Positions 52,590-61,457 of a stretch of 64,000 bases of DNA are shown here, in pieces. The notes below the pieces were generated by a model. It did not search any database, was not told the origin of the DNA, and worked only from the letters and a program-made list of their open reading frames with translations. How positions within the stretch are numbered: the stretch's first letter is position 1; each line of letters starts with the position of its first letter. Origin of the DNA: Saprospiraceae bacterium (lineage in GTDB: Bacteria > Bacteroidota > Bacteroidia > Chitinophagales > Saprospiraceae); the NCBI GenBank assembly GCA_028280415.1, contig JANQLV010000006.1, positions 1 to 64,000 of the forward strand. The letters are read 5' to 3'. The translations under genes and the position numbers were made by a program.

Positions 52590-53908
52590 AAAAACGGAGT
52601 AAAGTCATCCGGGAATTTGGGAAAATCTGGAAACGAGAAGATTTTGCGGAAGCGGAACTACAAGAAAACCCGGATCAGATATTTCTGTCTACGGGAGATT
52701 TCATACACCTTATTGCTTTTATTGAAGAAAATCGCCATACCGAAATTAATAAGGCCTTTCAGATTGCCCGGCAAAAAGGAAAAAGTTTTATTCAGGTAAA
52801 GAATTATGTAGGAATTATAGAAACGAAAGAAGGAGTAACGGTTGAAATACTACCAAAGGTTTATACCGCTTCGGATACCCTTGAAAAGCAGCAGCAGTTA
52901 TTTTTACGGATGCTTCGACAATTGCGAAATAGTCCTTTCATCAGTATCAAAAATGCACACCTAAAGATCAGTCCGTTTCCAATACTCGAGGTCTTCATTA
53001 GTGGTTTTTTAAATGAATTAAAAAAATTACAAAAAACGGGTTTAAAAAAAGACTATCGTACGCAAAGCAGTAATCAGCGGTTCCTTAGAGGGAAACTATT
53101 ATTTCATAAACAGTTAAAAAATAATCTGACCAAACCTCACTTGCTATACGCCGAACACGATAATCATTTACTCGATACGCCTGCCAATCGACTCCTTAAA
53201 ACCTGTCTGAAATTATTATTAAAAAAATCAAAGTCCATTCGCAACCAAAATCAGATAAGGCATCAATTATTATATTTTGATTCGGTAAGTATTTCGGAAA
53301 ACATTTTGGCTGATTTGCAGAGGATTGATCACGAAAATCGTTTATATCGACATTATCAACAATGCCTCCGCTGGACCAGGATTTTTTTGATGGGACAATC
53401 TTTTACCAATTTCAAAGGCAGGCATTTGAATCAGGCTTTACTTTTTCCAATGGAACGTATTTTTGAGGATTATGTCGGTGTCCATATCAAAAAACAGTTA
53501 CTGGATTTTGATGTAAAATTGCAGGATAAACGTTTTCACTTAATTAATGAACATCTGGGAAAACCAAAGTTTCGACTTCGCCCGGATATCGTGATTCGCT
53601 CAGCGGATAAGCTTTTAATTATCGATACAAAATGGAAAAACATTGATCAAAACCGCCCGAAAGCCAATTATGAAATCAGGCAATCGGATATGTATCAGTT
53701 ATTCGCCTATGGGGAAAAATATCGTCAGACGGGCCTGTCTCCTACTCTGGTCTTGCTATACCCCAAACAGCCCAACTTAACCAGACCGCTTCCGCTTTTT
53801 AAATATCATCCCGATCATTTACCCTTGTACATTATTCCGGTTGATCTGGAACGCCCGGGAGCGGAAATCGTACTGATCCGGCACTTGTTAAGGCAATGCG
53901 AAAGCTAA
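52586..53908 (+). CDS. mcrC: McrC-like nuclease subunit
   Basis: A 440-aa protein. The N-terminal half contains the arm that engages the McrB hexamer (KNYVGIIETKEGVTVEILPK). The C-terminal half carries a PD-(D/E)xK nuclease core, RPDIVI then LLIIDTKWK (~331-351). It is coupled to mcrB by a 4-bp overlap. Its last ~70 bp are repeated downstream in a tandem duplication. Confidence 0.9.
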   Translation: MKKRSKVIREFGKIWKREDFAEAELQENPDQIFLSTGDFIHLIAFIEENRHTEINKAFQIARQKGKSFIQVKNYVGIIETKEGVTVEILPKVYTASDTLEKQQQLFLRMLRQLRNSPFISIKNAHLKISPFPILEVFISGFLNELKKLQKTGLKKDYRTQSSNQRFLRGKLLFHKQLKNNLTKPHLLYAEHDNHLLDTPANRLLKTCLKLLLKKSKSIRNQNQIRHQLLYFDSVSISENILADLQRIDHENRLYRHYQQCLRWTRIFLMGQSFTNFKGRHLNQALLFPMERIFEDYVGVHIKKQLLDFDVKLQDKRFHLINEHLGKPKFRLRPDIVIRSADKLLIIDTKWKNIDQNRPKANYEIRQSDMYQLFAYGEKYRQTGLSPTLVLLYPKQPNLTRPLPLFKYHPDHLPLYIIPVDLERPGAEIVLIRHLLRQCES

Positions 53909-54302
53909 AGCGGTTTATTGGACACAGAGATGCACAGAGGAAACACAGAGCACCGCAGAGACTCAAGTGTTCCATAATACAGTTTTATTTAATGTCGATC
54001 TTTTATCTTTTTTAATTAAAACATTACTGAACAATAAGCCTGGTATAAGCTTCTCTAATTTTTAGTATATTCCGATTGATCTGGAACGCCCGGGAGCGGA
54101 AATCGTACTGATCCGGCATTTGTTAAGGCAAACCGAAAGCTAAAGCCTCTTGTTGGACACAGAGGTGCACAGAGGAAACACAGAGCACCACAGAGACTCA
54201 AGTGTTCCATAATACAGTTTTATTTAATGCCCGCTTTTTAAAAGATTTAAAGATAAAACATTACTGAACAATAAGCCTGGCACAAGCTTCTCCAATTTTT
54301 AG
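53833..54302. repeat. Tandem duplication (~236 bp) spanning the 3' ends of two convergent genes
   Basis: Two copies, about 53833-54067 and 54068-54302, with ~90% identity. Each copy runs from the last ~75 bp of mcrC, through a CACAGAG-type repeat, to the last ~40 bp of the minus-strand CotH gene. Matching points: TTGATCTGGA at 53841 and 54076 (235 bp); TTACTGAACA at 54024 and 54261 (237 bp). The outer copies belong to the live genes; the inner halves are relics. Confidence 0.9.
53921..53968. repeat. CACAGAG-type intergenic repeat (first copy)
   Basis: The phrase CACAGAG recurs three times in this segment (GGACACAGAG, GCACAGAGG, AACACAGAG) and again at 54155-54203. Short CACAGAG-rich blocks of this kind occur between genes in many bacteria. 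No function can be claimed. Confidence 0.6.
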
Positions 54303-56531
54303 TACATACAAACCGGAACTCCAGTCAGATACATCGATTGCTACATCTTGTATCAGTTTATTTCGATAGATTTCCTTTCCATTCAAATCATAAATCAACA
54401 CTAGTTGTTCATCCAAAAAAGTATCCTTGAAGTCAAGGTAAAAAACTTCTCGTGCCGGATTGGGATAAACAGAAAATTCAATCAGGTTCACTAAAGGTTC
54501 AAGTGTATTAGTACTCAAATTATTTTCAGCATTAAAAGTTGGAGTCATTGTTTGAAAACTTCCGGTTCCATTGGGATAGCGTCCGTAGGAAATATCTGCA
54601 GTTTGATCTGCAAAGCTTACTTCATCTACGATTGTTCCGGAAGCATCTACCAGGAAAAGAGACTCCGCAGTAGCAGCAAGTTTAAAGTTCGCATGTAAAC
54701 CCGATTGGTTTTCATCCTCATCCGCCCAAATAATCAAATAGGCATTTGCTGCAATACTCGCCCCTTCGGGAAAAGGCCACTTCATTAGATTTTCGGAATC
54801 ATCTGATAAGAAATAACCTTCCAGATCAATATCCGTGCTTCCATTATTATACAATTCGATCCAATCGTCAAATTCTCCGGCAGCATCCGCCTGAATAGCA
54901 TCATTAGATGCCAGTAATTCATTGATCACTAAATCCCCAATATCAGGCTCCGAAATCGTAGCGGTGATTGTATGGTATTCGTATTCGGCTCTTTGTGGCG
55001 AAAACATTCCGGCAACCTCATTCTCTGCATAAATGTAGTATTGTGTAAAAGCATTTTCAATTTCCAACTGGATGCCAAAAACACCATCATTGGCCGCCCC
55101 ATCATCATGCATACCATCATCGTACATAGCCAACCTGGTAAAAGGTGCTCGCGCTTCCGTTCTATAGCCCAGATAAACCGCATTTGTACTAGCAATTGTA
55201 GCCCTAATGGTCAGGGTTTCATCAATAATCGGATTAGCTGTAGACAGAGTGATGTCTGAAATTTCCGGAGCCGTTTGGCTAAAGGCTGAAAGTCCAAAAA
55301 GATAATCCACTCTCCCATCCATTAAGTTGCTAATACCGGGTGTTGATCCTCCTCCCGGGCCACCGCCTCCATTGATATCGGATTCCAGATTATCTATAAA
55401 ATTGGCATAGCTAAAAAATTTATTATTATCCGCCTGTACCGCTTCGTCAATCAATATTTGCAGTGCCTGCCCGGTAGTAAAGTAGGCACTATTGGAAAAG
55501 TTTTCTAAAAGAATTGTTTTATAATGTGCCAGATACATTTTTTTATACATCGGAACACTCATTAACTGCTGCATTAATGGAAAATCCGCATCGCCATCAT
55601 GCAATAAATAATCCATCTGTTGCTTTGCCGTTGTGTTCTGCAAGTTTCCCGAGCCCGTAGCCGAAAAGCGACCGAAGGATTCGTTGAGATCCCAAATCAC
55701 CGGAATAAACCTTCCGTAATCATCCCGGTATAGATAATAGTTTTGTACAAACTGCCCAATATAGCTATCCAGATTAACCAGGGCATTATTATAGGCCAGC
55801 ATCCATAAAACCCGATCTACATCGAGCATCGTCCCGATATTTTCAACATCCGTTTCCAGCAATTCACAAAGATCAATCAAGTCCTGCCAGCCAGCATCCG
55901 ACTTCAGTTCGTAAGCATCATAATAATTTGTACTGTCTTGTCCCAAATATACCAGGTTCGGCAAATCACTGGATTGTGGTCCAGCTCCATCGGGTGGATT
56001 ACATTTAATAAAGGTCTTGTCTTTTGAACCAAAACGATCATCTACAAACTTTTTGGAAATGGATTCTGAATTACTGTAAAGACCAATCAATATTCCGTTT
56101 ACATAAACATTCGCATAGTTAGACCGTGGTGCATCCATGTATTGTCCCAGAATTTGGTATGATAAAACTTCCCTTAGAAAAGAAGGATCTTTGGCCACAT
56201 TACTCAATTTAATATCGGTATACGATTCATAAATATGATCTTTATAGGTATCCAATTCTATATGAAACGGATTTTTAATCTGATTGGCATTATAGGTACT
56301 ATTGCCTTTATACTTCACTCCAACGCTATCGAATACGATACCATTAATGGTAACACTTTGCGCCATGATGTAATTTCCATCTCCTGCTTTTTCCAAATCG
56401 AGTAACTGATCCCAATTATCTTCCGCAAAAGATATTTCAATAGTTTGAATGGTATTCAAATCGTATAAATCCTGAGCATAATTGAAGCTTGCCAGGCCCA
56501 GGAAGAGTAGAGTCGAAAAGAAATATTTCAT
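54261..56531 (-). CDS. T9SS-sorted CotH kinase family / lamin-tail protein
   Basis: The 756-aa product has these domains in order: signal peptide (1-19); CotH-like domain (about 25-390) with SVGVKYKGNST, the LSNVAKDPSFLREVLSY helix and VIWDLNESFG; a glycine-rich linker (GGGGPGGG, near 393-400); an Ig-like sandwich (about 425-525); a lamin tail domain (about 530-670, LVINELLASN ... DWIELYNNGSTDIDLEGYFL); and a T9SS sorting domain (about 685-756). The Asp in WDLNESFG corresponds to the metal-binding site seen in CotH kinases. Its 3' end is partly duplicated downstream. Compare the 6.5-kb protein with lamin tail first. Confidence 0.9.
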   Translation of the reverse strand: MKYFFSTLLFLGLASFNYAQDLYDLNTIQTIEISFAEDNWDQLLDLEKAGDGNYIMAQSVTINGIVFDSVGVKYKGNSTYNANQIKNPFHIELDTYKDHIYESYTDIKLSNVAKDPSFLREVLSYQILGQYMDAPRSNYANVYVNGILIGLYSNSESISKKFVDDRFGSKDKTFIKCNPPDGAGPQSSDLPNLVYLGQDSTNYYDAYELKSDAGWQDLIDLCELLETDVENIGTMLDVDRVLWMLAYNNALVNLDSYIGQFVQNYYLYRDDYGRFIPVIWDLNESFGRFSATGSGNLQNTTAKQQMDYLLHDGDADFPLMQQLMSVPMYKKMYLAHYKTILLENFSNSAYFTTGQALQILIDEAVQADNNKFFSYANFIDNLESDINGGGGPGGGSTPGISNLMDGRVDYLFGLSAFSQTAPEISDITLSTANPIIDETLTIRATIASTNAVYLGYRTEARAPFTRLAMYDDGMHDDGAANDGVFGIQLEIENAFTQYYIYAENEVAGMFSPQRAEYEYHTITATISEPDIGDLVINELLASNDAIQADAAGEFDDWIELYNNGSTDIDLEGYFLSDDSENLMKWPFPEGASIAANAYLIIWADEDENQSGLHANFKLAATAESLFLVDASGTIVDEVSFADQTADISYGRYPNGTGSFQTMTPTFNAENNLSTNTLEPLVNLIEFSVYPNPAREVFYLDFKDTFLDEQLVLIYDLNGKEIYRNKLIQDVAIDVSDWSSGLYVLKIGEACARLIVQ

Positions 56532-56664
56532 ACAATCATTTTATTTCCGTTTATAGACGCCTATTTGAGTTTAATCCTTCGGTATAAAAAGAAAAAATCC
56601 TGGATTTTTTTTTCGATACTGATACGTTTTTTAATTAAGGTGCTATAAAGAAAAATATGATTTT

Positions 56665-56720
56665 GAAAAATTGTAAAGTCAATGTTCATATTCATGACTC
56701 GAATAGAGCATTGACTTTAC
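56665..56720 (-). terminator. Terminator of the large T9SS protein gene
   Basis: GTAAAGTCAATG (56673-56684) and CATTGACTTTAC (56709-56720) form a perfect 12-bp inverted repeat with a 24-nt spacer; on the minus strand ATTTTTC follows. The long loop is unusual. Confidence 0.55.
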
Positions 56721-56814
56721 TTCAATGGATAAGAACCTGTCTAAATTTCATTTACGAAGTCGAAAAAGATGTTTTTTTACGGACCAGTCCATAATTTTTA
56801 GACAACTTCTAAGA

Positions 56815-59667
56815 CTATTGAACCAATAGTTTTCCCACTCCAATCAATTGTTTGTTTGTTTCAATTCTAAAAAAGTAAATACCGGCATTCAAGTGATTTC
56901 TGTGCAATATGAAAGTTTGCTCATTCGTAGCTAAGGTTCTGATTAGTTTACCTCCGACATCGAATAGTTTCAATTCCATATTATCGAATGACTGTCCTTT
57001 TACTTGTATCTGGGTCCATTCCTGAAATGGATTTGGAAAAGCCTCAATATATACATTTGGCAGTATCGGTTCTTCGATATCCAATGTAATCGGAAGCGGG
57101 CTTACAATGGTGTGAAATGCTTCGTTCGTACGAATGGCAGTATTGAAATCAAAGTAAATATCGGCTGAGTTTCGAATAATGGTTCCCGGGGCTAAATCTT
57201 TATTCTGATCTATTTTAAATTTCACAAAGCCATGTGAAGCAGCTTCATTCGTAACACTATCCGGTAGCAGTATATTTTCAAAGTTAAAAATCAATCGCCG
57301 GGGATTACGTATCTCTACTTCATAAGGATGACTACTTGCTCCGGGGCGAATCGTTGTAATATCCAACTGCGGTGCAATCACATCTTCGATGACCACATTG
57401 AAAGCTGTATCCGTTCCATTATTTTGAAATCGAATCATATATTCAATAGGCTCGTTTTGTTCGATGAAGTTTTCCTCGGTCCAGCCCGTCGGAGATGCTA
57501 ATTTATCATTGGGATCGTAAGAACCAATATTTTGCTGACAATCTATGGAGATAAATGGATTGTAATCATCCATTGGAAAAGCGTTGACCAGGCCCAGATT
57601 GAAAGGTGATCCCGGATTAAAAATGGCATTGCAACCTTCTACTACCGTACTCGGATTGCTCTCTCCGGGATGTCCTTCGACCTGATCTACCTCCAGCCGC
57701 CAGGTTGACTCATTGGAAGCAATGGCCAATACTTGTACCTCTTCACCACTGGTCAATAAGACCTCATCTCCTTCGCTGTTGTGCATGATGACATCTTCGG
57801 TGACAATATACGAGCTTGGTATAAGCATATCTCCCAAACCAATATTTCTGATAAAGAAAAATAAACTGTCATTGATACATTCTGCACGAGTAATCAGACT
57901 ACTTCCGTCCCAGTCAGGATCAATGGGTATACAGGTAGAATCAGGACTGATCAAAGCTGTTACACAATGGCTTTGTCCGAGTACCGTCTGATCACAATCT
58001 TCATCTAAAAAAACAGCGATCGAAAATTGTCCACAGGAATCTACTCCAAGCGATCCGAGCTCAAAAAGTAGCGTATCCCCATTCTGTGCAGCAAGATCAA
58101 TGGAGGAAGTCAGATAAAGCATATTTGGATCAAGTACTACCTGCACAACAGCTGAATCGGCTGCAATCGTACCGTAATTACAATAGTTTACATAATAAGT
58201 ATTTTCAAAACATCTACGCAAAAAGGAAGCTCCAATATCCACCTCCAAAAAAGGACATTCAAATAGCAACTGAGCGGGTAAATCCAGGCTAATCGTATCT
58301 TCAGGTCCGCTGATGGTAAAGATATAGGGTACATCGATACAGGTTCCCCAGTAATTATTGGGCAAGATAGATCGAATGGCATAGGTGCCGGTATCCAGAC
58401 TAATATCGAAGGTTCCGTTTTCGTCGGTAATGGCGTAGGCTATATTATCGTCCCCCACGACTTCCACAATACGAGACGTTAAGCCAAGTTCGCCAGGATC
58501 AGAGATACAATCCAGATTATCATCTTTAAATACCCGTCCTTGAATCAGGTTATCAAAGACATAGCCGTTGGCCGGGATTTTAAAAACATAGGCATCTGTA
58601 TTACTTGGTATATCTAAGCAGCAGCTATTGCCAATAATCAAAGTACTGTCAGAATCCTGAACAATATCAAAACCATTTATTTCAGGTATTTCAAATACGT
58701 CAAATGAGGGTTCTCCAAATATTCGATCCCAAATAAGTTCTCCACCGGAGGTCAGATTAGTCAAGCCAATAAAATGAGCAGCATTTGTTCCATATCTTCC
58801 ACCTAGTATATAACTACCATCCGATAACTCTCGTACAACTTTATTATTAAATTCTACCGGCAAATTCTTTTCCCATAAGAGTATACCATCTCCGGATATT
58901 TTTGCCACATAATTTCGTGATAAATAAACAAAATCCCCTTCGCTTGTCTCTATGATATCATGATCTTGAAGAGGAGAGGCAAGTTCTATACTCCAAAGTT
59001 CATTACCAGCTGTGTCTCGTTTCTGAACAATACCAGGATCAGAGACCACAAATGATTCAGCCGAAATGGATACTATCTTTGCCCTCCATCCATCGATTCC
59101 ATTAAATAATTCCGTCCATTGTAAATTAACGGCTTCATCAAGTTTCGCTATCATTGCACTCGCATTAGGGGACACTCCAGTCCCCCCGACAAGCAGATAA
59201 CCTCCGTCTACGGCTTCAGTTACATCCCTAATAAAAAAAGGCATATTCCCTCCCAGATCATCATAGGTCTGCGTAGACAGAGAATCCCCGTTTTCGTCTA
59301 ATTTTGAAATTATTAATGAGCCATCACTCATTCTAAAATGATAGATCTCATTTTCTGTAGTTGTTTCGGCACCAATGTAATAATGCTCATCGCCGGTCGG
59401 ATCAAAATATAAAGATGGATATATTCTCTCCCATAGGACTGTTCCATCCGGAGTTATTTTACTCAAAAACGAACCATATAAGCTTCCAGCAATATCATAA
59501 CTAAACCCGCCAACGATAAGGTCCCCCGCTCCGTCAACAGAAATATCTTTTACGATTGTTGGAAATAGTCCTTCATCCGGATTGATCGTTTGTTCCCAGA
59601 TTTGTGCATTGCTGTTAAGAGTATTCAGCAATAATATAATTACCAAAAAAAATGTATTCTTTTTCAT
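56815..59667 (-). CDS. Large T9SS-sorted protein with propeller-like, SdrD-B-like and DUF11-like domains
   Basis: The 950-aa product has a signal peptide (1-21). About 350 residues of propeller-like repeats follow (patterns DGTVLWERIYP, DGGYLLVGGTG, GELIWDRIFGEP). Next come a SdrD-B-like prealbumin fold (about 380-445, GRVFKDDNLDCISDPGELGL, TDENGTFDISL), further beta-sandwich domains, and the domain DPNDK ... EYMIRFQNNGTDTAFNVVIEDV ... NSADIYFDFN of the DUF11/DUF7619 type. A T9SS sorting domain fills the last ~75 residues. It is probably a surface adhesin or scaffold; no enzyme motif is present. Divergent from the helical-protein gene. Confidence 0.85.
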   Translation of the reverse strand: MKKNTFFLVIILLLNTLNSNAQIWEQTINPDEGLFPTIVKDISVDGAGDLIVGGFSYDIAGSLYGSFLSKITPDGTVLWERIYPSLYFDPTGDEHYYIGAETTTENEIYHFRMSDGSLIISKLDENGDSLSTQTYDDLGGNMPFFIRDVTEAVDGGYLLVGGTGVSPNASAMIAKLDEAVNLQWTELFNGIDGWRAKIVSISAESFVVSDPGIVQKRDTAGNELWSIELASPLQDHDIIETSEGDFVYLSRNYVAKISGDGILLWEKNLPVEFNNKVVRELSDGSYILGGRYGTNAAHFIGLTNLTSGGELIWDRIFGEPSFDVFEIPEINGFDIVQDSDSTLIIGNSCCLDIPSNTDAYVFKIPANGYVFDNLIQGRVFKDDNLDCISDPGELGLTSRIVEVVGDDNIAYAITDENGTFDISLDTGTYAIRSILPNNYWGTCIDVPYIFTISGPEDTISLDLPAQLLFECPFLEVDIGASFLRRCFENTYYVNYCNYGTIAADSAVVQVVLDPNMLYLTSSIDLAAQNGDTLLFELGSLGVDSCGQFSIAVFLDEDCDQTVLGQSHCVTALISPDSTCIPIDPDWDGSSLITRAECINDSLFFFIRNIGLGDMLIPSSYIVTEDVIMHNSEGDEVLLTSGEEVQVLAIASNESTWRLEVDQVEGHPGESNPSTVVEGCNAIFNPGSPFNLGLVNAFPMDDYNPFISIDCQQNIGSYDPNDKLASPTGWTEENFIEQNEPIEYMIRFQNNGTDTAFNVVIEDVIAPQLDITTIRPGASSHPYEVEIRNPRRLIFNFENILLPDSVTNEAASHGFVKFKIDQNKDLAPGTIIRNSADIYFDFNTAIRTNEAFHTIVSPLPITLDIEEPILPNVYIEAFPNPFQEWTQIQVKGQSFDNMELKLFDVGGKLIRTLATNEQTFILHRNHLNAGIYFFRIETNKQLIGVGKLLVQ

Positions 59668-59877
59668 GAAGCATTGATTTTAAAAATTAGAAATTTCCAT
59701 AGCTCTGCGCCAGAGACTTATGCGTTTTATAATCTACGCCAGTTCACGATACAATGATCTTGCTTTTTTTCTTTCCAAACAATGACATTTTTTGTAAATT
59801 ATAGAGCATTTTATATACAAAAAATTCATAAAATACTTATAATCAATTTATTACAAATCTATCCATAGAGAATAATT

Positions 59878-61275
59878 ATGAAAAATAGCAAACTGGCCCA
59901 GGTGATTAATCAGCTCAGTAGTACAGATATCAGGTCGATCAGAAAATTTTTGCGTTCTCCTTTTTTCAACCAGCGGCAAGATGTAATCGATCTTTTTGAA
60001 TATATGGTCACAACGAGCACCAATCTGATTGCCGAGAAAGCCTTTGAAAAACTGAACTTAAAACGTCCATTTGACCTGGTTCACCTACGCCTGGTGATGA
60101 GTTATTTATTTCGCTTGATTGAAAAATACCTGGCGGTAGAGGAACTCCTGGAAAATGAAGAAACGCAGCAATTACAATTAATCCGGGCCTATCAAAAACG
60201 CAGCGCCTCCAGACAAATTGCGATTGCGATAAATGAAGGATTCAAAGATTTGAAAAAAAGCGAGAAACGAAATGGCGATTGGTACTATCATATTTTTCAA
60301 TTGCAACTGGAACAATTTCAGTTAGAGTCTCAGGAGAGTCCCTCGGGGGAGCTCAATCGACAAGAGTTATCCGATACACTTGATATCGCTTACCTGATTA
60401 CCAAACTTCGCCAGGCATGTCTCTTGATTGCGCACCAGGGCATTTACAAATCCAGTTTCGATATTGGTCTGTTAGATTTTATATTTCCTTTTTTAAAAGA
60501 GCATCATTATTTGGAAACTCCTGCCGTCGCAGTATACTACCACTGTTATTGCATGCTTGCGAATCCGGAAGACGAGCATCATTTCAAATCCTTTAAGAAA
60601 CTACTTCTTTCCAAAGGAATGTTTTTTTCAGATTGGGAGATTCGGGACCTATATCTACAAGCAATCAATTATTGTATCAAGCAGATCAACGGAGGAGCCG
60701 ATAATTATTTCAATGAAGTGATGGATTTTTATAAAGAAGGATTAGATAAACAATATCTTCTGGAAAATGGAGTACTTTCCCGTTTCACCTATCACAACAT
60801 TGTTGCAGCAGCCATTATGACTCAAGAGTTCGAATGGGTGGATCAATTTATTTATAAATACAAAAAAAACTTACAGCGCAAATACCGTGAAAGCTCCTTC
60901 AGTTTTTCATTGGCTAAATTAGAGTACCACCGAAAAAATTACGCTGCAGCTTTAGAGCTTTTACAAAAGTCTAATTATCGCGATCTTTTACTGAACCTTG
61001 GCGCCAAGACCGTATTAATAAAAATTTACTATGAATTGGAAGAAATAGATTTATTGGAAGCACATCTGGAAGCTATGAAGAATTATATCCGCCGAAAAAG
61101 ACTTATCGGCTACCACCAAAAAAATTACCAAAACATTATTCAACTTACCAAAAAACTGCTAAGCATCAATTTTTATAATAAAGATGAAAAAAGGCAATTG
61201 ATCCAACTTATTGAAACAGCTGATCCACTGACCGAAAGAGAGTGGCTGATGCAACAACTTAAAAACAATCTTTAA
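59878..61275 (+). CDS. Helical protein of unknown function, paralogue of the 47.3-kb gene
   Basis: A 465-aa, all-helical cytoplasmic protein. It aligns end to end with the product at 47255-48691: MKNSKLAQVINQL against MRNSKFMTLLYSL, ENGVLSRFTYHNIVAAA against ENGFIPVTSFLNIVNVA, and FEWVDQFI against FDWANDFI. Helical-pair repeats suggest an alpha-solenoid adaptor. No catalytic motif. It is divergent from a large T9SS protein and followed by topoisomerase III after 182 bp. Confidence 0.7.
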   Translation: MKNSKLAQVINQLSSTDIRSIRKFLRSPFFNQRQDVIDLFEYMVTTSTNLIAEKAFEKLNLKRPFDLVHLRLVMSYLFRLIEKYLAVEELLENEETQQLQLIRAYQKRSASRQIAIAINEGFKDLKKSEKRNGDWYYHIFQLQLEQFQLESQESPSGELNRQELSDTLDIAYLITKLRQACLLIAHQGIYKSSFDIGLLDFIFPFLKEHHYLETPAVAVYYHCYCMLANPEDEHHFKSFKKLLLSKGMFFSDWEIRDLYLQAINYCIKQINGGADNYFNEVMDFYKEGLDKQYLLENGVLSRFTYHNIVAAAIMTQEFEWVDQFIYKYKKNLQRKYRESSFSFSLAKLEYHRKNYAAALELLQKSNYRDLLLNLGAKTVLIKIYYELEEIDLLEAHLEAMKNYIRRKRLIGYHQKNYQNIIQLTKKLLSINFYNKDEKRQLIQLIETADPLTEREWLMQQLKNNL

Positions 61276-61457
61276 AACTGATTTGTCCTATTTCGAGCAT
61301 CACAATTCGAATTGCGATCATGTCCCCATGATCTCCTATTAGTACCCTTAATACTTAAATAGCACTAATGCACCTATAATGTAAAGTGGTCTATAATTCT
61401 TTCCGTTTTTTGTAACTTGTAATTTGAATTAGGAACAAAGAGTACGAGTATCGAGAT

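Noticed and set aside
53921..54203. CRISPR array suspected from repeated CACAGAG words
   Set aside because: The words are irregularly spaced, the spacers are not unique, and the structure is a two-copy tandem duplication.
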